64,000 nucleotides of DNA, taken from NCBI RefSeq assembly GCF_047495555.1, contig NZ_CP166866.1:2104001-2168000 (forward strand), read 5' to 3'. Origin of the DNA: Methanobacterium_D sp040373355. Lineage in GTDB: Archaea > Methanobacteriota > Methanobacteria > Methanobacteriales > Methanobacteriaceae. Position numbers and translations under genes: made by a program. How positions within the stretch are numbered: the stretch's first letter is position 1; every line of letters begins with the position of its first letter. This document shows positions 20,614 to 29,304 of the stretch, in pieces. The notes beneath the pieces are model-generated. The model ran no database searches and was not told where the DNA came from. It saw only the letters and a list, made by a program, of their open reading frames with translations.

Positions 20614-21542
20614 TTTATCTCCAACCCTTTAAATTTAAACCAATATGAGTCATTTACACTTTTTTTTATTTCAGATGATAGTATTTTTGATAAATAGTTT
20701 AATGTATCGTTTCTTACTTCTAATATATTCTCATCTTTATTATCTAAAAAAGAATTTATCTGGATTATTTGATCATCAGTGAATGTTCTGCCTTTTTCTA
20801 ATTTTCTAAACAATTTATTACGTAATATTTTTATTTCATTACTTAAATCATCCCGTTTTAAGTCAATAATTGGATTTTGAATCCGCTTAAGTCCTTTATC
20901 ATTTCTAAAATGTTCCCAACTATTTTGATTCTTTTTACCTTTTCCTGTTGAAAAAAACCATTCATCTTTTATTGTATCATATTTTAAACTATTAATTTTT
21001 CCATTTCCTTGTTTAAAAGTTGGTGTTGCAGGATGATTAAACCCAGTTTCATTAAAAAATGCTAAATAATCTAATACTGAAATAAATAAAAAGTCCATAG
21101 TATGATCTGAATACAATAAAAATATATGCCGTGGATCAGTTCTAAAATCTTTACTTTTCAAAGTATAGCCATAAAATTTTAAATTAGGATTATTTTTTTC
21201 TTTTTTTAATTCTCTTGTTTTAACTTGAATATAACGAGTAATATTTATGGGATTTTCTCCACAAATTTCACATTTATCACTTAAAGCTTCATTATAAGTC
21301 GTATGACCATTAGGACATACATTTTTCATAATTATCCTATCTATACCTGAATCAACAAAAGGATGATAAACTTCCCATTTCATTAATCTTAAATTTTCTT
21401 CAACAAAATCTTCTGTTACTTCTTTTTTGTTCAATTTGTGAAACTCATTTGGTTCCACATCTGGAAATGGATTTATTGGAAATCCTTTATTATCCAATTT
21501 GGCAGAATCAGAACTCAAAATACTTTTTTCAATAGATGACAT
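20610..21542 (-). CDS. PD-(D/E)XK-like restriction nuclease candidate, copy 1
   Basis: A 310-residue protein homologous to the one at 18674-19564. Shared blocks are NPFPDV...EFHKLNK (about 24-39), TEDFVEENLR (43-52), SGIDRII with Asp68, a zinc insertion with CPNGH and CEIC (Cys76, His80, Cys91, Cys94), RYIQVKTRE giving Q106-X-K108, DPRHIFLLYSDHT and FKQGN. Both end in SYWF followed by a basic residue and GL. The E...D...QxK layout matches variant PD-(D/E)XK restriction enzymes. The ATG lies about 25 bases from the centre of TTTTAAATT, so the mRNA is likely leaderless. It follows a methyltransferase gene on the same strand. Confidence 0.72.
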   Translation of the reverse strand: MSSIEKSILSSDSAKLDNKGFPINPFPDVEPNEFHKLNKKEVTEDFVEENLRLMKWEVYHPFVDSGIDRIIMKNVCPNGHTTYNEALSDKCEICGENPINITRYIQVKTRELKKEKNNPNLKFYGYTLKSKDFRTDPRHIFLLYSDHTMDFLFISVLDYLAFFNETGFNHPATPTFKQGNGKINSLKYDTIKDEWFFSTGKGKKNQNSWEHFRNDKGLKRIQNPIIDLKRDDLSNEIKILRNKLFRKLEKGRTFTDDQIIQINSFLDNKDENILEVRNDTLNYLSKILSSEIKKSVNDSYWFKFKGLEIK

Positions 21543-21575
21543 ACTTAATAATCAATCAAAAGAAAATTTAAAAGT

Positions 21576-21597
21576 TTATCACTTCTGAAAGTGATAA
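21576..21597. promoter_or_regulatory. Inverted repeat upstream of nuclease-like copy 1, candidate operator
   Basis: Two 9-bp arms, TTATCACTT and AAGTGATAA, are separated by CTGA. On the minus strand the second half-site is followed after five bases by TTTTAAATT, exactly as at the palindrome 19610-19629, and then by the ATG of the nuclease-like gene at 21542. The shared core is TCAC-N8-GTGA-N5-TTTTAAATT. It lies in the 80-base gap after the methyltransferase gene, giving the effector gene its own regulated promoter. Confidence 0.7.
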
Positions 21598-21623
21598 CTA
21601 ACATTAAAATGAGTCAAAAATAG

Positions 21624-22937
21624 TTATTTTACAAAATTATCTAATGTAGTAAATTTTTTAGGCTTTTCAATTTCGTTAGTATTTACATCAAATTCTTTAA
21701 CAAATTTTAAATCGCCGAAATCCCCCTGAATTCTTCTTAAAATTACATCTTTAAACATTTCTTTATTTATTTCTGCACCAATACCAATTCTACCTAGTTT
21801 TTTAGCGACAACTGCAGAAGTAAAACTACCTCCAAATGGATCCAATACTTTTTCTCCAGGATAAGTGAAAAATTTAATTGCCATTTCAGGTATGTCTTCT
21901 GGGAAAGGAGCTGAATGACCTAATGTATTTTTACCTTTAGAATTAATTTTAATTACCGGATTAAACCTAACAATGTCTCTTCTCCATTTTTTAATCAATT
22001 CTTCTTCAATTTCATTTTCTTTTGTATGGTTCCTTTGAGTTAGATTTGTTTTTAATGAGAATCGCTTTCCTCTATTACTTTCGCTTCTTTGGAAACAATC
22101 GTAATTTTTACATTCCCAACTTTGAAGACCTATTTCAGATTGAGTGTTTCCATTAACCTTTAAGCCTCCACAAATTGGGCAAGGAAATCTGGTTTTATCC
22201 AATCGATGTTTGTGAAAGATTAGTAAATGTTCATAACAGTTTAAAGGATATTGATAGAATGGATACGGCTTATCTCCTGATTTATGCCTTTGGCTTTGAA
22301 CCTCACCTTTATCCCAAATAATATCATCTACAAAAGTAAAACCTTCTTCTTCAAAAATCTTTATAAAATATGCACCTAAAGGTAATCTGCGTTTTCCCCA
22401 AACAGAACGAGTTTTGAGGTTATCATTATCAAAAACATCCCCAATATTAAATACAAAGATCCTATGATTATCTAAGACTCGATAACATTCTTTAATTATT
22501 TTCCGCATATCCGAAAGATATTCGTCCATATCATCCCACTGTGAATATTCACGAGCATTATAATACGGAGGAGATGTAACCATTAAATGAATTGATTCTG
22601 AATCCATTTGCCTAAGAACTTCATAAACATCCCCCCATACAATTTTTAAATCATGGGAAGTCTCATTTATAAAATTCATTAATTTATCATTTCGATGAAG
22701 TGTTGTTTCCTTCTGATAATCTTCTTTAACAAATTTTTCGTAAGTTTTAGAAAATAAATCAACAATTTTTTCTGTTTCTAATGAAGAATCATCAAATTTT
22801 TTAATTTCAGAAATGAATTCATAGTATCTATCATCATTAAAAATTATCTTTAAATTTTTGTCGCTTAATTCTATAATTTTACCTAAATAACTTTTACAGG
22901 ATATATCACTAACAATCTTTGAATTTTTATTTGCCAT
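21624..22937 (-). CDS. Beta-class DNA methyltransferase (N4-cytosine or N6-adenine)
   Basis: A 437-residue S-adenosylmethionine-dependent DNA methyltransferase. The catalytic motif TSPPYYNAREYSQW lies at about residues 120-133, before the cofactor motif DPFGGSFTSAVVAKKLG (about 366-382), an order that defines the beta class used by many type II systems. Between them are FNIGDVFD, DDIIWDKG and a cysteine-rich insertion (CPICGG, CKNYDCFQ, about 246-285). TSPPY fits N4-cytosine enzymes best but does not exclude N6-adenine. It has its own ribosome binding site (GAGGAAG). Its position directly before nuclease-like copy 1 suggests it protects host DNA from those enzymes. The recognition sequence is unknown. 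Confidence 0.85.
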   Translation of the reverse strand: MANKNSKIVSDISCKSYLGKIIELSDKNLKIIFNDDRYYEFISEIKKFDDSSLETEKIVDLFSKTYEKFVKEDYQKETTLHRNDKLMNFINETSHDLKIVWGDVYEVLRQMDSESIHLMVTSPPYYNAREYSQWDDMDEYLSDMRKIIKECYRVLDNHRIFVFNIGDVFDNDNLKTRSVWGKRRLPLGAYFIKIFEEEGFTFVDDIIWDKGEVQSQRHKSGDKPYPFYQYPLNCYEHLLIFHKHRLDKTRFPCPICGGLKVNGNTQSEIGLQSWECKNYDCFQRSESNRGKRFSLKTNLTQRNHTKENEIEEELIKKWRRDIVRFNPVIKINSKGKNTLGHSAPFPEDIPEMAIKFFTYPGEKVLDPFGGSFTSAVVAKKLGRIGIGAEINKEMFKDVILRRIQGDFGDLKFVKEFDVNTNEIEKPKKFTTLDNFVK

Positions 22938-23172
22938 AACTACTTCCTCAGAGAATAATATTATGAAAATTATAACCGTATTTAACTTATCTAAATAACC
23001 TTATATTTCTTTTTGTTATCATGCATTCACTAACAAAAATTATTTTTCCAATCTTAATTCTTATTTTCTGTTATTTTTATGAAAAAATTCTATTTATAAA
23101 AGCTATAAAATTTAATTTAATAAAAAGCAGCTTTTAGCATAAATTTATATTACTAAAATTAAAATTTAAATT

Positions 23173-23829
23173 ATGAAGATAGAAAGATACATTAATCAGT
23201 TTTTGGACGGAAAAGGTAAAGATAAAGGAAGAAAACCTGACGAAAGATATGCATCTTTTGATTACTGTTATAACTACTTTTATTCATTTTATAAACAAAA
23301 TAAGCTCCATGAATTATCAGATGATGAAAATCTTCAAAATAGCTGCTTACATTTAGGTTTTTATTTAGCTAGTTGGGGAATGATGAGAGGCTCTTCATTT
23401 CTTCTTCAAAAAAGCGTTAAAAACTACAAGAATTTAATTGAAGTAATTTCTAAAGCTGATCCAAGGCTTTGGGAGATTGATGTTGATAATTACAATGAAA
23501 AAAACATTAAACTATTATTAAATTGTAAAGAAGAAATAAATAAAGCATTTGGTAAAGATACACCTACAGATACATTGATAACTAAAATAATGCTTGGAGT
23601 CTTTGCAAATGTCCCTGCTTTTGATCAATACGTTCAAAAGAGCTTAAAAGTTTATAAACTTAATGAAAAATCCCTTTGGAAGATTAAAGAGTTTTATGAT
23701 CAAAATAAAACAGTTATTGACTCTTTTAATATACCTACCTACGATTTTTTAAATGGTGAAGAAACCGATATTTTGTATACTAAAGCAAAATTAGTTGATA
23801 TGTGTGGATTTATGGAAGGGCAGGAATAA
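23173..23829 (+). CDS. Conserved-looking hypothetical protein
   Basis: A 218-residue soluble protein, largely helical, beginning MKIERYINQFLDGKGKDKGR. Notable blocks are RYASFDYCYNYFYSFYKQN (about 24-42), LGFYLASWGMMRGSSFLLQK (about 65-84), and PTYDFLNGEETDILYTKAKL near the end. I recall similar uncharacterised proteins in many bacteria but cannot name a family or function. The ATG has no ribosome binding site and follows a TATA-like TTTATATT at about 30 bases, so the mRNA is probably leaderless. It lies divergent from the methyltransferase gene. Confidence 0.6.
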   Translation: MKIERYINQFLDGKGKDKGRKPDERYASFDYCYNYFYSFYKQNKLHELSDDENLQNSCLHLGFYLASWGMMRGSSFLLQKSVKNYKNLIEVISKADPRLWEIDVDNYNEKNIKLLLNCKEEINKAFGKDTPTDTLITKIMLGVFANVPAFDQYVQKSLKVYKLNEKSLWKIKEFYDQNKTVIDSFNIPTYDFLNGEETDILYTKAKLVDMCGFMEGQE

Positions 23830-23862
23830 ATTCAAGAAATTTCAATATTTAAAAAGATATTT

Positions 23863-24035
23863 TTAATCTTCTTGTTTTTCCAACTTTGCTTCAGCTTTTG
23901 CATTAAATAAGCAATTGCTGCATTTTCTTCCAAAATAAATGTGCCCGGGTGGAATTGCTCACCATTTATATCAATAAACGCATTCCATCTATCTCCATCT
24001 TTCCATACTCCCTGATATTTACTTCCTTTGCTCAT
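23863..24035 (-). pseudogene. Single AP2/ERF-like DNA-binding domain gene with a frameshift
   Basis: The first 45 codons encode a short AP2-like domain: SKYQGVWKDGDRWNAFIDIN, then GEQFHPGTF and EENAAIAY. In the present frame the protein continues LMQKLKQSWKNKK to a stop at 23832, which does not look like an AP2 domain. One frame over, the sequence reads FNAKAEAKLEKQED and stops at 23863, the expected AP2 ending (AAxAYN.KA). Adding one A at the run 23905-23907 restores a 57-residue AP2 protein. AP2 domains in prokaryotes mostly accompany HNH homing nucleases and phage-type proteins. It has a GGAGG-like ribosome binding site. Confidence 0.65.
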
Positions 24036-24064
24036 TTTAACCTCCCGAAATTTAAAAAAGAAAT

Positions 24065-24286
24065 TTAAATTGGTTCAAGATTCACAATCTCGATACTACC
24101 ATCCGCGTGAGGGATAGTTAACCAATGAAGTGTGGGGTGCTCTGTCTCATCTTCATCATACTGTCGAAGTGCTTCCTCAATATCATCACGTTCAATAGAA
24201 TCAATCTCGATTCCAAACATTTCTTCAAATTTTTCAAGGTCTTTTTCGTCCTTTATCTTTATACTGTCTATCGCAATAAATATCAT
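24065..24286 (-). CDS. Small acidic hypothetical protein
   Basis: A 73-residue acidic protein (MIFIAIDSIKIKDEKDLEKF...) with a central EALRQYDEDETEHP and the ending DGSIEIVNLEPI. It starts at an ATG shortly after GGAGAG. It lies 34 bases downstream of another unknown gene on the same strand and just upstream of the AP2-like gene, so the three may be transcribed together. The family is not recognised. Confidence 0.5.
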   Translation of the reverse strand: MIFIAIDSIKIKDEKDLEKFEEMFGIEIDSIERDDIEEALRQYDEDETEHPTLHWLTIPHADGSIEIVNLEPI

Positions 24287-24320
24287 GCTTTTTCTCTCCT
24301 ATCAGTTCAAAAAAATTCTA

Positions 24321-24707
24321 TCAAAGTGGATTAAACGCCTCTTGTGGGCAATTTTTAACATCTCTGCTATAAGTAACTACTTTATCTATCAAAGCGAAAT
24401 AATCATGTTTATATAATATTTTACCTTGTTCATCTCTTTCTGTGTGCATAATAGGTTGTATTGCTTTAACTCCCCAATCTGCAAGACGCTGGAACATTCT
24501 CAACGGCAATATTCCAATAAATATCTCAGCTCCAATTTCAGACATCATTACTTTTATTTCTCTTGGATGATGTATTGTAGTCGCTATTGTTGTTATTTCT
24601 ACAGGTCCAAATATCTCTTCTAGTTCCTTTATCTGTTCTTTTCTAAAGTGGTGTCTACTCAAATATAATATTTTTGTGGGTTCTTTAGCTATTTTGTCAC
24701 TCTCCAA
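24321..24707 (-). CDS. Hypothetical protein, possible Rossmann-like fold
   Basis: A 128-residue protein, probably starting at TTG (24707), with alternating strands and helices: KILYLSRHHFRKEQIKELEE (about 12-31), VEITTIATTIHH, IGAEIFIGILPLRMFQRLAD (about 58-77) and YFALIDKVVTYS. The pattern suggests a small alpha/beta fold. Similar proteins are, as far as I recall, found in phage-like and integrated elements, but this is not a confident assignment. It heads a run of short minus-strand genes in the island. Confidence 0.5.
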   Translation of the reverse strand: MESDKIAKEPTKILYLSRHHFRKEQIKELEEIFGPVEITTIATTIHHPREIKVMMSEIGAEIFIGILPLRMFQRLADWGVKAIQPIMHTERDEQGKILYKHDYFALIDKVVTYSRDVKNCPQEAFNPL

Positions 24708-25036
24708 CTTTTATTAATTCCTTTATTTTCCTCTTTTTTATTTTTTATGTTTCGGGCATTTCGTTAATTCGATTTACCTGTATTCATGTGGAGCTTTTCT
24801 AATTCTTTTTTCAATATTCCATTTTTCCTTTTGGTATCAATACATTATACCATAAAAATAACAGTCAAAAATTTAAATTAGACATTTTATTTCTTGAATT
24901 AAAAATATACTTTTAAATTTAGAGCATAGATGCTAAAAGAGAATATAAGTGAATTTTAACATTTGAAATGATTATTAACTTTATTCAAGAAAAATAGAGG
25001 CAAAATATTATATAACTACAATTTAATATTAAGTTT
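24708..25036. other. AT-rich intergenic region between divergent genes
   Basis: A 329-base spacer with no supported gene. Short minus-strand frames are interrupted by stops. A TATA-like ATATTATATAACTAC at about 25004-25018 precedes the ATG at 25037 by about 20-30 bases and is probably its promoter. No repeat or hairpin of note was seen. Confidence 0.5.
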
Positions 25037-27136
25037 ATGTCAGTTTCTCATTATGAAAGTTGTAAAGAATGTAAAGAAAGAGTTTATGAATTACTCACTG
25101 CCCTTTATGGAAAAGTAGAAAGAAATTACAACATAAATTTACCATTAACCGAAAAAGAAATGGAAAAAAGCCATCATTATACAAATCTAAAGGAAATATA
25201 TTCTTCACTTCAAGCTCATAGAGGCCATACGGAATTTGTCCGCGCTAAGAAATTGCCTAATGTAGATTATTATATTAAAGAAAATAATTTTATTGTAGAA
25301 TTTGATGAATCACAGCATTTTACTCCCCTTCGGAAATTAGCATTAAAAAACTATCCTGAAGAACTTAAAATTGGTTTTAAAAAGGAAAAGTGGATAAATC
25401 TTTGCGAATTAATTAATGCAAAAGATAATGACCCTGTTTACAGAGACGAACAAAGAGCATGGTACGATACCTTAAGGGATTTTGCGCCATCTATTTTAAA
25501 TTTAAATCCTACAATTAGACTTTATTCAAAAGATCATATCTGGTGTGAGTTGGATGTAAACAAAGAAGTAGATTTGAACAAATTCAAAGAAATCTTATCA
25601 AATAGATATCCAAATTATAAATCCAATATTAATGAATTTTCAGTTTATAAAATTAAAAATGATGGGATGAGTATGGCAGCAAATGAAAAAAATTTTCACA
25701 ACCCAAAAATTCAGAAACATAATAATATGAACCGATATGCTTTGGAAAATATGAAAGAAGGTGATATTAGCTATTTTATTTTTAAATTAAAAAAGATAGA
25801 TGGCAAAATAAAAGTTAACGATTTTTACGAAATTCAAGAATATAATTATAAAAATGTCAATAATCCAAAAATTAGAAGACATAACAACTTGAATCGATAT
25901 GCTTGGGACGATATGGATGAGGGAGAAATTAACAGTTTTATTTTCATAGTAGAAAAGATAAATGGCGAAATAATTGTTATTAATTTTGAGAAGTTAAATG
26001 ATGATATTAATAAAAAACCAGAGTTACAATTTAAAAAATCTAATAACTCCCTAAATAAAAATTTAACTAATAAAAATCTAGATTTCTTAGAAAAATTAAA
26101 AAATAAAACTAAAAAATCACAGAAATTAGTTAAAAATAACTCATTAAATAAAAATAATAAAGTGAATATCACTAAAAAACCAAATTGCATAAAAACATTC
26201 TTATTAGCAGATAAAAGTAAAGAAAAATTATTTAAAACAAATAATGGAGCTTTTATTCAGTTATATCCTGATAAATCTGGAAAATTACTTTTTTATGGAC
26301 TATTCAATAATTTTAGTAGTGCGCCAATAGATATGTCATTAGAAGAAATTGGAAGTATTTATCTTAAATTAGACGATCCTTCTGTTCAAAATGTTTTAAA
26401 ATATTTTGTTACTCCAGAGATGGAAATTGAAAGGATATTTAACAATTTAAGGTATAAATATCTTCAATCCATATATCTATCTGGTCTTGAAAATCCTAAA
26501 GAATACTTTAATGCCGACTATAATAAATCATTTCAATCTCTTGCAGGAATGCGTGTTTATCAAGGAAGTGTTAAAGTAAGGAAGGATAATGATGATTTTT
26601 GGAAGGAAGCAGGATTTAAGGGCCCCGCTGAAACAGGCATTAACTTTGAAAATGAAAGAAATGACTTGAGGTTCATCTTAAAATACATTAGAAATCTAAG
26701 ATTAGATAATTATAGTGAATTTTATAGAGAATTAATTGCTATTAAACCCGGGTTTCATGAGATGTGGGTTCATGGGGATTATTTTGAAAGTTGTCCGTCA
26801 AAATATAACCCTAGATCAATAGTTTTTAGATTATTAAGATGTATTGATGATTCAGAAGTCAATGAAATTAACAATTTAGAAAGATTACCCTCTGATATTA
26901 ATAGTAAAAGCTATTTCACTTATGCTTCTTGTAATGTGACTGAAGGACCATTTGTATTTCGAAAATCACCCGAAATATCATATTATGATAAAATACGAGG
27001 AATGAAGTGTAAGGAAGACCTAGAAAAACTTCAAAATGATTTTTATATCTTAGATTATTATCATAATCAAATTGACTCCCTTGATAAACTTAAAGAATTG
27101 TTAAAAGAAGCTGAGAAATACAGAAAATTTATGTAA
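25037..27136 (+). CDS. Large unknown protein with Vsr/DUF559-like nuclease motif and internal repeat
   Basis: A 699-residue protein not assigned to a known family. The N-terminus has CKECKERV. At about residues 75-100 the block PNVDYYIKENNFIVEFDESQ, then HF and an Arg, resembles the active-site region of DUF559/Vsr-like nucleases (D...vEfDgsqHf..R). Residues about 222-275 and 276-325 are a tandem repeat of 54-residue period: NPKIQKHNNMNRYALENMKE and NPKIRRHNNLNRYAWDDMDE, each followed by a strand pair. An Asn/Lys-rich linker (about 335-390) precedes a large C-terminal domain (about 390-699). The gene is leaderless-like and lies alone in the defence island. Nuclease function is a hypothesis. 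Confidence 0.55.
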   Translation: MSVSHYESCKECKERVYELLTALYGKVERNYNINLPLTEKEMEKSHHYTNLKEIYSSLQAHRGHTEFVRAKKLPNVDYYIKENNFIVEFDESQHFTPLRKLALKNYPEELKIGFKKEKWINLCELINAKDNDPVYRDEQRAWYDTLRDFAPSILNLNPTIRLYSKDHIWCELDVNKEVDLNKFKEILSNRYPNYKSNINEFSVYKIKNDGMSMAANEKNFHNPKIQKHNNMNRYALENMKEGDISYFIFKLKKIDGKIKVNDFYEIQEYNYKNVNNPKIRRHNNLNRYAWDDMDEGEINSFIFIVEKINGEIIVINFEKLNDDINKKPELQFKKSNNSLNKNLTNKNLDFLEKLKNKTKKSQKLVKNNSLNKNNKVNITKKPNCIKTFLLADKSKEKLFKTNNGAFIQLYPDKSGKLLFYGLFNNFSSAPIDMSLEEIGSIYLKLDDPSVQNVLKYFVTPEMEIERIFNNLRYKYLQSIYLSGLENPKEYFNADYNKSFQSLAGMRVYQGSVKVRKDNDDFWKEAGFKGPAETGINFENERNDLRFILKYIRNLRLDNYSEFYRELIAIKPGFHEMWVHGDYFESCPSKYNPRSIVFRLLRCIDDSEVNEINNLERLPSDINSKSYFTYASCNVTEGPFVFRKSPEISYYDKIRGMKCKEDLEKLQNDFYILDYYHNQIDSLDKLKELLKEAEKYRKFM

Positions 27137-27217
27137 ATTGCTACTATAAATTTACTAAAAAAGTCAGGACTATAAATAAAGATAATATCATTAAATCAAT
27201 TTTTAATTGATAATTTA

Positions 27218-29032
27218 TTATAACTCAAGAGAAATCCCATAAGTCCCACAAAAGCCTTTCAAATTATCATTTCCCCTTAAAATATACTTATCCTCATCTT
27301 CAAGGTAACTCAAGATGTCAAGTTCTAATAAAACCCACATATAATTTTCAAAGATGGAAAATGGCTGTTCGCGAATTACATTCCTTAGTTCTTCTTTTGA
27401 AAACGGCATATCCAGTTCTATGTATTTACTAAGTTCTACAAGCCCCTGTACGGCCTTTCTTTTTCTTATACAACCCTTACACCTTTCAGTATATCCTCTT
27501 TCATTAGATTTAGTCCTGTAAAACTGAAATAAGGGAAGTTTTTGACCGCAGTCTTCACAAACAATATGAGTTTTTAAAGTAGCATCATCTTTGCCTGAAA
27601 AATCAACTTTTATGGCTGGGGACTTATTTTTATTTTTTAAGGCAACATATCTTTCCCTTAAATCATTGCATTCAACTTTTAACCTGTAATAATTAGTATT
27701 TAAATCATTATAACGAGTTTTAAGTTCACTGCTGTCAGTTTTCATTAATTTAAAGTTTTCATCTTTCAAGTTAGTGAATTTGGTTTCTAATTTTAAATAT
27801 TTCTCCATTAATCCGCGGTTATTATCCTTTAATTCCAGAAGATGTTTCTCATTTTCATCTTTAATGCTCTTAAGTTCAAGATTTTTCTCCCGCATGAAGG
27901 ACATATTATCTTTAAGCTCACTTAATTCCCCATCTAATGCAGTATTTTCATCAGATAGTTTTAAAAAGTCATTATGCAGTTTATTATATTTATTTTCTAA
28001 TTTAGAAGAATTATCATTACTTTCTTTTAGTTTAAGGTTCTCTTTTTCAACTTCCAAAAAGATATTCTTCAATTTATTATAATTTTTACTTAATTTCGAG
28101 TCTTTAGTTAATAGTTTTTGATTATAATTTTCTAAATCCTTGTATTTTTTACTTAAATCATTATAATGAGCTTCCATTTCTTTTAATATCTCGTTTTCTT
28201 TGTTTGAATTAAAGTGTTCTTCCAGTTTATTACTATGCTCATTTAGTTCCTGGTATTGGTCTTTTAGAGAATTATATTTATGATTTAGGTTGATATAATC
28301 ATCTTCTATTTCTTTTAACCTCATAATATCCTGTTTTAACTCAGAATTTTTGGATTCTAATCCCCTATTATACTGCCTTAAATTGCCCAGTTTAAAATCT
28401 GTATGTTTCAATTCTTTTTTCAATTCCTCATTATCATTCATTAATTTCTTCAATTTTTCCTTTAAATCAGAGTCATCTGATTTATTTACATGATTATCTT
28501 TTAACTTTAAATTTTTAGTATCCGGATTATTTTTAGACGCTTCAGTTACTTTAGATCCTTCTATTTCTAATCCATTTAGTTTAGAAAGCTTTTCTCGAGT
28601 TTCTTCATAATTTACCCTTAATCTCTCGTTTTCACTTTCAAGACTCATGCATTTGTCTTTAACTGAGGTTATTTTATCCTTTAATTCTACATTTTCCTCT
28701 TCTACTTCTGTATTAATGTCTTTTAATTTTTGATAGAAATCTTTAAGTTCTTCCATTTCATTTTTAAGTTCCAAATTAGCATCTTTTAATTTGGAGTACT
28801 CTTCTTCAAGATCTCTATTTTTTTTCTCAAGCTGCTTATAACCTTTTTTAAGGAGTAAATTCCATTCATGGTCCCCAAAACTAGTTGAATCATAAAATTG
28901 AGTTACAAATTCATGTAGAGTATCATAATATTCTAAATTTCCACCGCACTGACATGCATCAATATCATTTGGTGATTCCCCATCATGTAATTCATAAACG
29001 TCATTACAGGTATCACATATTAAATAACCCAT
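27218..29032 (-). CDS. Long coiled-coil protein with zinc ribbons at both ends
   Basis: A 604-residue protein in three parts. Residues 1-40 form a zinc site (Cys6, Cys9, Cys27, Cys29 in ICDTC and ACQCGG). Residues about 60-470 are an almost unbroken coiled coil of Glu/Lys/Leu heptads with recurring KLKDEN-like units. Residues about 488-604 hold a second zinc motif, CEDCGQKLPLFQFYRTKS...CKGC, and a winged-helix-like tail (MPFSKEELRNVIREQPFSIF). The first part resembles short zinc-binding N-termini common in Methanobacteriales proteins. Function is unknown; an SMC-like scaffold or DNA-binding role is possible. It is divergent from the BrxD gene. Confidence 0.6.
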   Translation of the reverse strand: MGYLICDTCNDVYELHDGESPNDIDACQCGGNLEYYDTLHEFVTQFYDSTSFGDHEWNLLLKKGYKQLEKKNRDLEEEYSKLKDANLELKNEMEELKDFYQKLKDINTEVEEENVELKDKITSVKDKCMSLESENERLRVNYEETREKLSKLNGLEIEGSKVTEASKNNPDTKNLKLKDNHVNKSDDSDLKEKLKKLMNDNEELKKELKHTDFKLGNLRQYNRGLESKNSELKQDIMRLKEIEDDYINLNHKYNSLKDQYQELNEHSNKLEEHFNSNKENEILKEMEAHYNDLSKKYKDLENYNQKLLTKDSKLSKNYNKLKNIFLEVEKENLKLKESNDNSSKLENKYNKLHNDFLKLSDENTALDGELSELKDNMSFMREKNLELKSIKDENEKHLLELKDNNRGLMEKYLKLETKFTNLKDENFKLMKTDSSELKTRYNDLNTNYYRLKVECNDLRERYVALKNKNKSPAIKVDFSGKDDATLKTHIVCEDCGQKLPLFQFYRTKSNERGYTERCKGCIRKRKAVQGLVELSKYIELDMPFSKEELRNVIREQPFSIFENYMWVLLELDILSYLEDEDKYILRGNDNLKGFCGTYGISLEL

Positions 29033-29221
29033 TTTTATCCTCTAATTTTTGGTTGTTTTCTGTCAATCAAACTGATATTTGAAATTACTTACATCTGTAA
29101 AACTCAGTTAAATCATCTTATTTTCATTAGTTTCAGATTCAATTTATTATTTTCTATATTACTTAAAGAAAAGTTTATTAATTAATGTATGGAGATATTT
29201 CTATTTACAGATTACATCTTT

Positions 29222-29243
29222 AGTTACATTTTTAAAAGTAACT
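29222..29243. promoter_or_regulatory. Pseudo-palindrome upstream of the BrxD gene
   Basis: AGTTAC and GTAACT form perfect 6-bp arms around the A/T spacer ATTTTTAAAA, about 62 bases before the TTG start of the BrxD-like gene. The placement and symmetry fit an operator overlapping a promoter. No regulator gene is adjacent. Confidence 0.35.
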
Positions 29244-29304
29244 GTCGCTTTTAAGGCAGACTTTGCAAAAAAGTTAGCGATTAAATTAATTTAGAGGTAT
29301 TAAA

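Noticed and set aside
17691..22937. Interpretation of the duplicated locus as a type I or type III restriction system
   Set aside because: No HsdR- or Res-type helicase and no specificity subunit with the usual repeats lies with the methyltransferase; the methyltransferase is a stand-alone beta-class enzyme.
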